A stretch of 64,000 nt of DNA, taken from NCBI RefSeq assembly GCF_005222705.1, contig NZ_STGF01000012.1, positions 157,547 through 221,546 on the forward strand, in the 5' to 3' direction. The notes beneath the pieces were generated by a model. That model was not told where the DNA came from, did no database searches, and saw only the letters and a program-made list of their open reading frames with translations. Positions within the stretch are counted from its first letter, which is position 1. Every line of letters begins with the position of its first letter. A program made the translations under genes and the position numbers. Shown piece by piece: positions 63,501 to 64,000 of the stretch. The DNA is from Paenibacillus sp. SY21-1 (GTDB taxonomy: Bacteria; Bacillota; Bacilli; Paenibacillales; Paenibacillaceae).

Positions 63501-63537
63501 TGTACGCAACAGTCGTGCTGCGCCAGCCGCTGCCTGA
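57514..63537 (+). CDS. Giant SLH-domain surface protein with long helical repeats, 2007 aa
   Basis: A signal peptide (RWVCGWLVVSLLVSLYPANV, cleavage near 32) is followed by three SLH domains at about 70-112, 128-172 and 188-235 (GFVSGFPDGTFKPGSKVSRA; GYMKGGGDGTFRPDASVTRQ; GLVKGYTDNTFKPAQALTRA), which anchor the protein to cell-wall polymers. Residues about 255-480 look like a beta-helix built of short repeats, then Ig-like beta domains at about 490-690. Residues about 690-1990 consist of many helical units of roughly 30-36 residues with a GY/GF turn and a following [EDQ]-[IV] helix (KAGFEPVGITQYL, AAGFPVEEVEDAIALSY, DAGYTPEQLGDV). I know no named family for this solenoid. The ATG follows AAGGAGAGAGG. 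Confidence 0.9.
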   Translation: MHSERLYRLKRWVCGWLVVSLLVSLYPANVSASSAAVQEAGLAVALAEALGENEPVPTAAAATGTALPVDIKGTWAQKQIESWIDKGFVSGFPDGTFKPGSKVSRAELAAIINRAFGFTEQASASFKDVPAAKWYAADVARAQAAGYMKGGGDGTFRPDASVTRQEAAVVLAKLLKLDTSSSAEAGKFADSGSIAAWSLGSISASVSAGLVKGYTDNTFKPAQALTRAETVVLLDRAHKQANGGTDTANLPASLDKAGTYGPEHGTATHAGDLTIDAADVTLRNVVITGNLVLGEAIGEGDATLDRVTVLGTTTVKGGGENSVHLLDSKLTRVVITKVDGQVRVIVEGSTAVDQVTVSSGATLQVAGGSGASFGTVEVSTTGEVTLNGNFPNVVLVAPADLKVTGGSLDNLTLTDLAAGAKVEVAGDSKVSNLNAGSAATISGTGQIVNATVTAAGVSIAQTPDKVAILQGVTAEVGGKSVQGGTATPAPGTSNPGPTVTSVSVSVSSPSTAGLTISLVPALPGLTEDNIVLTSSGGTPVFNANLQTSDNGSTYQYSGIFRGGDTYTLSVAKSGYGFGASKSVAIPDLTAFIGAILTPDGKKLTLLFTKELASLPIAPAGFSVTSGGAPVRIVSAEKVSATRATLTLEKEVTVDSLQLSYTPGTVTSVDSKPLIAFKTNDVLDGTSQVGGVNYSKMEEKTVSEAAAALIDRFPELGDSQEGAKQIGASLLDGGYSGVEVAGLLHAEFQMYEDGIAFFLIEQGFGVTNVLITLQEAGIMELKSIGKAMRSIGISAKDLFTAMKFSGYDLEAAYSASDYYFDTTERYGALRAVFGLSEEELATFLKEKEVSSRAAAAALMSSKASTTNSIIGALYRAKYTEDQIAEILKAADLFNVNAFRATTLLFNAGFDMDAAANIMKSYYHASAGEIASALKQQQLSIADIIGALGKGTLGFTQAERWNGLRSAFTIKEIVQQYRTWQWKASDLVGQLAAAGFPVEEVEDAIALSYGETISMFLDKSIPDLLWDNFSLAEVAAGMRRSGDSSRKVGALLESKGYKKVFETPAGEDTVVDMLVKAGFEPVGITQYLRPLSSRDLITISEMNSVILQLKDAGYTPEQLGDVSWKMVELSTVRGQGNRGIVNFMFEMQDLTTNDGRTLTKLSPADIVRVIAANGVTVKEMHTHLKQRFTNAQIAGMLKEAFSLTPAELMYVIANSDGGYCTGTCPINETTSIIKSLYSDLTFDQAAKVLYASGIAAYQNLNTLVSGIEVRYGASSNLVPTFRELGMKLSQIVSLNSYRNRSVSFWKSNGYTAAEVYLILDGQDSRARLSNLKSAGYSLHEIMLAAQQHFNTQALVMQALQENNLFPALDVASVAEEVYGQSPKQAMASLMKNSQNSSASATTGVLRDVYQVNDPIEAAGLLKDVGYSRDETLTGIFNVYSSGNAFVAGTYTTLKAVIAQHYPDVSDAMGVSLRVTGGDNALKGANILKTLDYTLNQIVAALKEQYTLDGGAALNLLIGQGFGKPIDILNTVSAVYNVEALSFVAAQEKAKGKDAYMTRSLFKSQYGYTDEIVIAQALSQGGYSKEQVLAAMFNQTGDRHQLVPEVMKQVYGETDFAAITTALRNLGETTYSIYEGLRSVFPNASRGDIITGLHQGGLDGYHIYRTVIRHASKDAKDASTIGILRSILGIDAKDTMDILQFWGYSLKDRFLEARNLGYSFDELGEALAKSGETPLQIARMLGQLQQYGMVEVGRIIYQMSPSYEMLALYLYAAGWFDPAQLANALLAVGCDPEDIVTVIKLMVTEHLIDMVMLEVVIVPIPQWTSTYMGSRLSVTDMSLDDMARSFIKSYEKGIYNRTDLYWGMRAVRHIALDFMKDDLPSDAWNFLFGRSDGIPFMVLKEAGLGSHAAAHIMRDLGIQWQPAIMFLVQAGYSSGDIASALYDRYFYDILETAVDIISTIAQVNGSFSAIKTFIKYASIIAYNIAMKNYHSDLGGNPDDVRNSRAAPAAA

Positions 63538-63659
63538 GAATCTATACCTTTGCAATGAGGCTATACCAGGCTGTGCATGTCATACAGGCAAAGATGGACT
63601 GCAATGATCATCTGTCCTTCGTATGGCGCAAATAAAATATAAGCTATGTTATGGTTCCA
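63538..63659. other. Gap after the SLH gene, nothing recognised
   Basis: No frame, hairpin with T-run or known element was seen in this stretch between the SLH gene and the intron-like remnant. Confidence 0.4.
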
Positions 63660-63664
63660 TCCTC

Positions 63665-63830
63665 ACAAGCGTGTAGAGAGGGGGGCTAGCCCCCTACCTC
63701 TCACACCACCGTACTATTCCGTGTATGGCGGTTCAATCGCCTTCACTATTACGGGCGTACCAATAAGAAAAGCCGTCCTCTAAGTGCAATGTCATTAAGT
63801 TAGACTCAGAGACTAGATCATGTATAGAAA
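63665..63830 (-). mobile_element. Probable group II intron 3' remnant
   Basis: Read on the minus strand, a frame ending LEDGFSYWYARNSEGD-stop resembles the C-terminus of an intron-encoded reverse transcriptase. It is followed by GAACCGCCATACACGG and TACGGTGGTGTGAGAGG, which resemble the domain V region and downstream text of bacterial group II introns, and then by a GC-rich hairpin (GGGGGCTAGCCCCC). The rest of the intron and its reverse transcriptase are absent, so it would be a dead relic. This identification is from memory of intron 3' ends and needs a covariance search. Confidence 0.45.
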
Positions 63831-63839
63831 ATGAATCCG

Positions 63840-63878
63840 AAACGGCATGGGAAAAACTCCTATGCCGTTTGTTTTTTT
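63840..63878 (+). terminator. Strong intrinsic terminator near the right edge
   Basis: AAACGGCAT (63840-63848) pairs with ATGCCGTTT (63862-63870), followed by G and seven T residues (63872-63878). It may terminate the SLH-protein transcript about 300 bp after its stop. A further 8-bp hairpin without T-run is at 63909-63929. Confidence 0.75.
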
Positions 63879-64000
63879 GTGCAATGAATAAAAACGGGTA
63901 AAGCAAACAAGCGGATGGAAAATCCGCTTAAAAAAATGTTCATAGGAACCGAATTATGCTACTCTGTAAACGAAGCTAACTGCAGATTTGTAACGAGTTT

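Overview
The window looks like the chromosome of a Paenibacillus-like member of the Bacillales. The grounds are moderately high GC, strong AGGAGG-type ribosome binding sites with many TTG and GTG starts, S-layer-homology (SLH) and copper-amine-oxidase 'stalk' surface proteins, YesN/Lpl-type sugar transport loci, and a full myo-inositol catabolic operon. No rRNA, tRNA or CRISPR array was found.

Layout. (1) 1-11.3 kb, housekeeping: an unknown protein translationally coupled to a SNF2 helicase; the ribosome-rescue GTPase hflX behind a leader with a 12-codon upstream ORF and two terminators; a small membrane protein, a thioredoxin-like protein, RNase H1, a TPR-SMI1-Imm51 immunity-type protein and an aldo/keto reductase. 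(2) 11.3-12.8 kb, gene-poor: seven tandem 51/52-bp repeats, a 41-codon gene, a 60-bp palindrome and a 158-bp MITE-like element that ends at a response-regulator stop codon. (3) 12.8-18.6 kb: a LuxR-type response regulator and a 1692-residue pseudokinase/AAA-ATPase/GAF/histidine kinase. (4) 18.5-24.4 kb, accessory island: a DUF4157 (eCIS core) protein, a low-GC two-gene cassette and a broken ketosynthase. (5) 24.7-33.5 kb: a sugar or polyol locus with two Gfo/Idh/MocA oxidoreductases, a TIM-barrel isomerase, an ABC importer, and AraC and LacI regulators. (6) 33.8-42.6 kb: iolD-E-C-A-G-B with a LacI regulator downstream. (7) 42.9-54.3 kb: a glycan-utilisation operon (binding protein, two permeases, TIM-barrel enzyme, unknown 581-residue protein, GH88/105 hydrolase) with a membrane-anchored AraC regulator. 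(8) 54.4-64 kb: a secreted stalk-domain protein, pxpB-pxpC, a 2007-residue SLH protein with long helical repeats, and a probable group II intron relic.

The most notable find is the cassette at 19764-23936. Gene 1 carries a DisA/DAC-type diadenylate-cyclase domain between a long N-terminal region and a TPR-like tail. Gene 2, two bases downstream, joins an alpha/beta-hydrolase (HGIGG, AHSMGG) to a C-terminal SAVED domain, the cyclic-oligonucleotide sensor of CBASS and type III CRISPR effectors. There is no CD-NTase. This reads as a CBASS-like signal-synthase plus lipase/esterase-effector system built on a DAC enzyme. That function is inference; the two-gene architecture is seen directly.

In the sugar loci, a palindromic operator at 42728 upstream of iolD recurs with one change at 54296 upstream of the glycan regulator, which suggests shared LacI-family control of inositol and glycan use.
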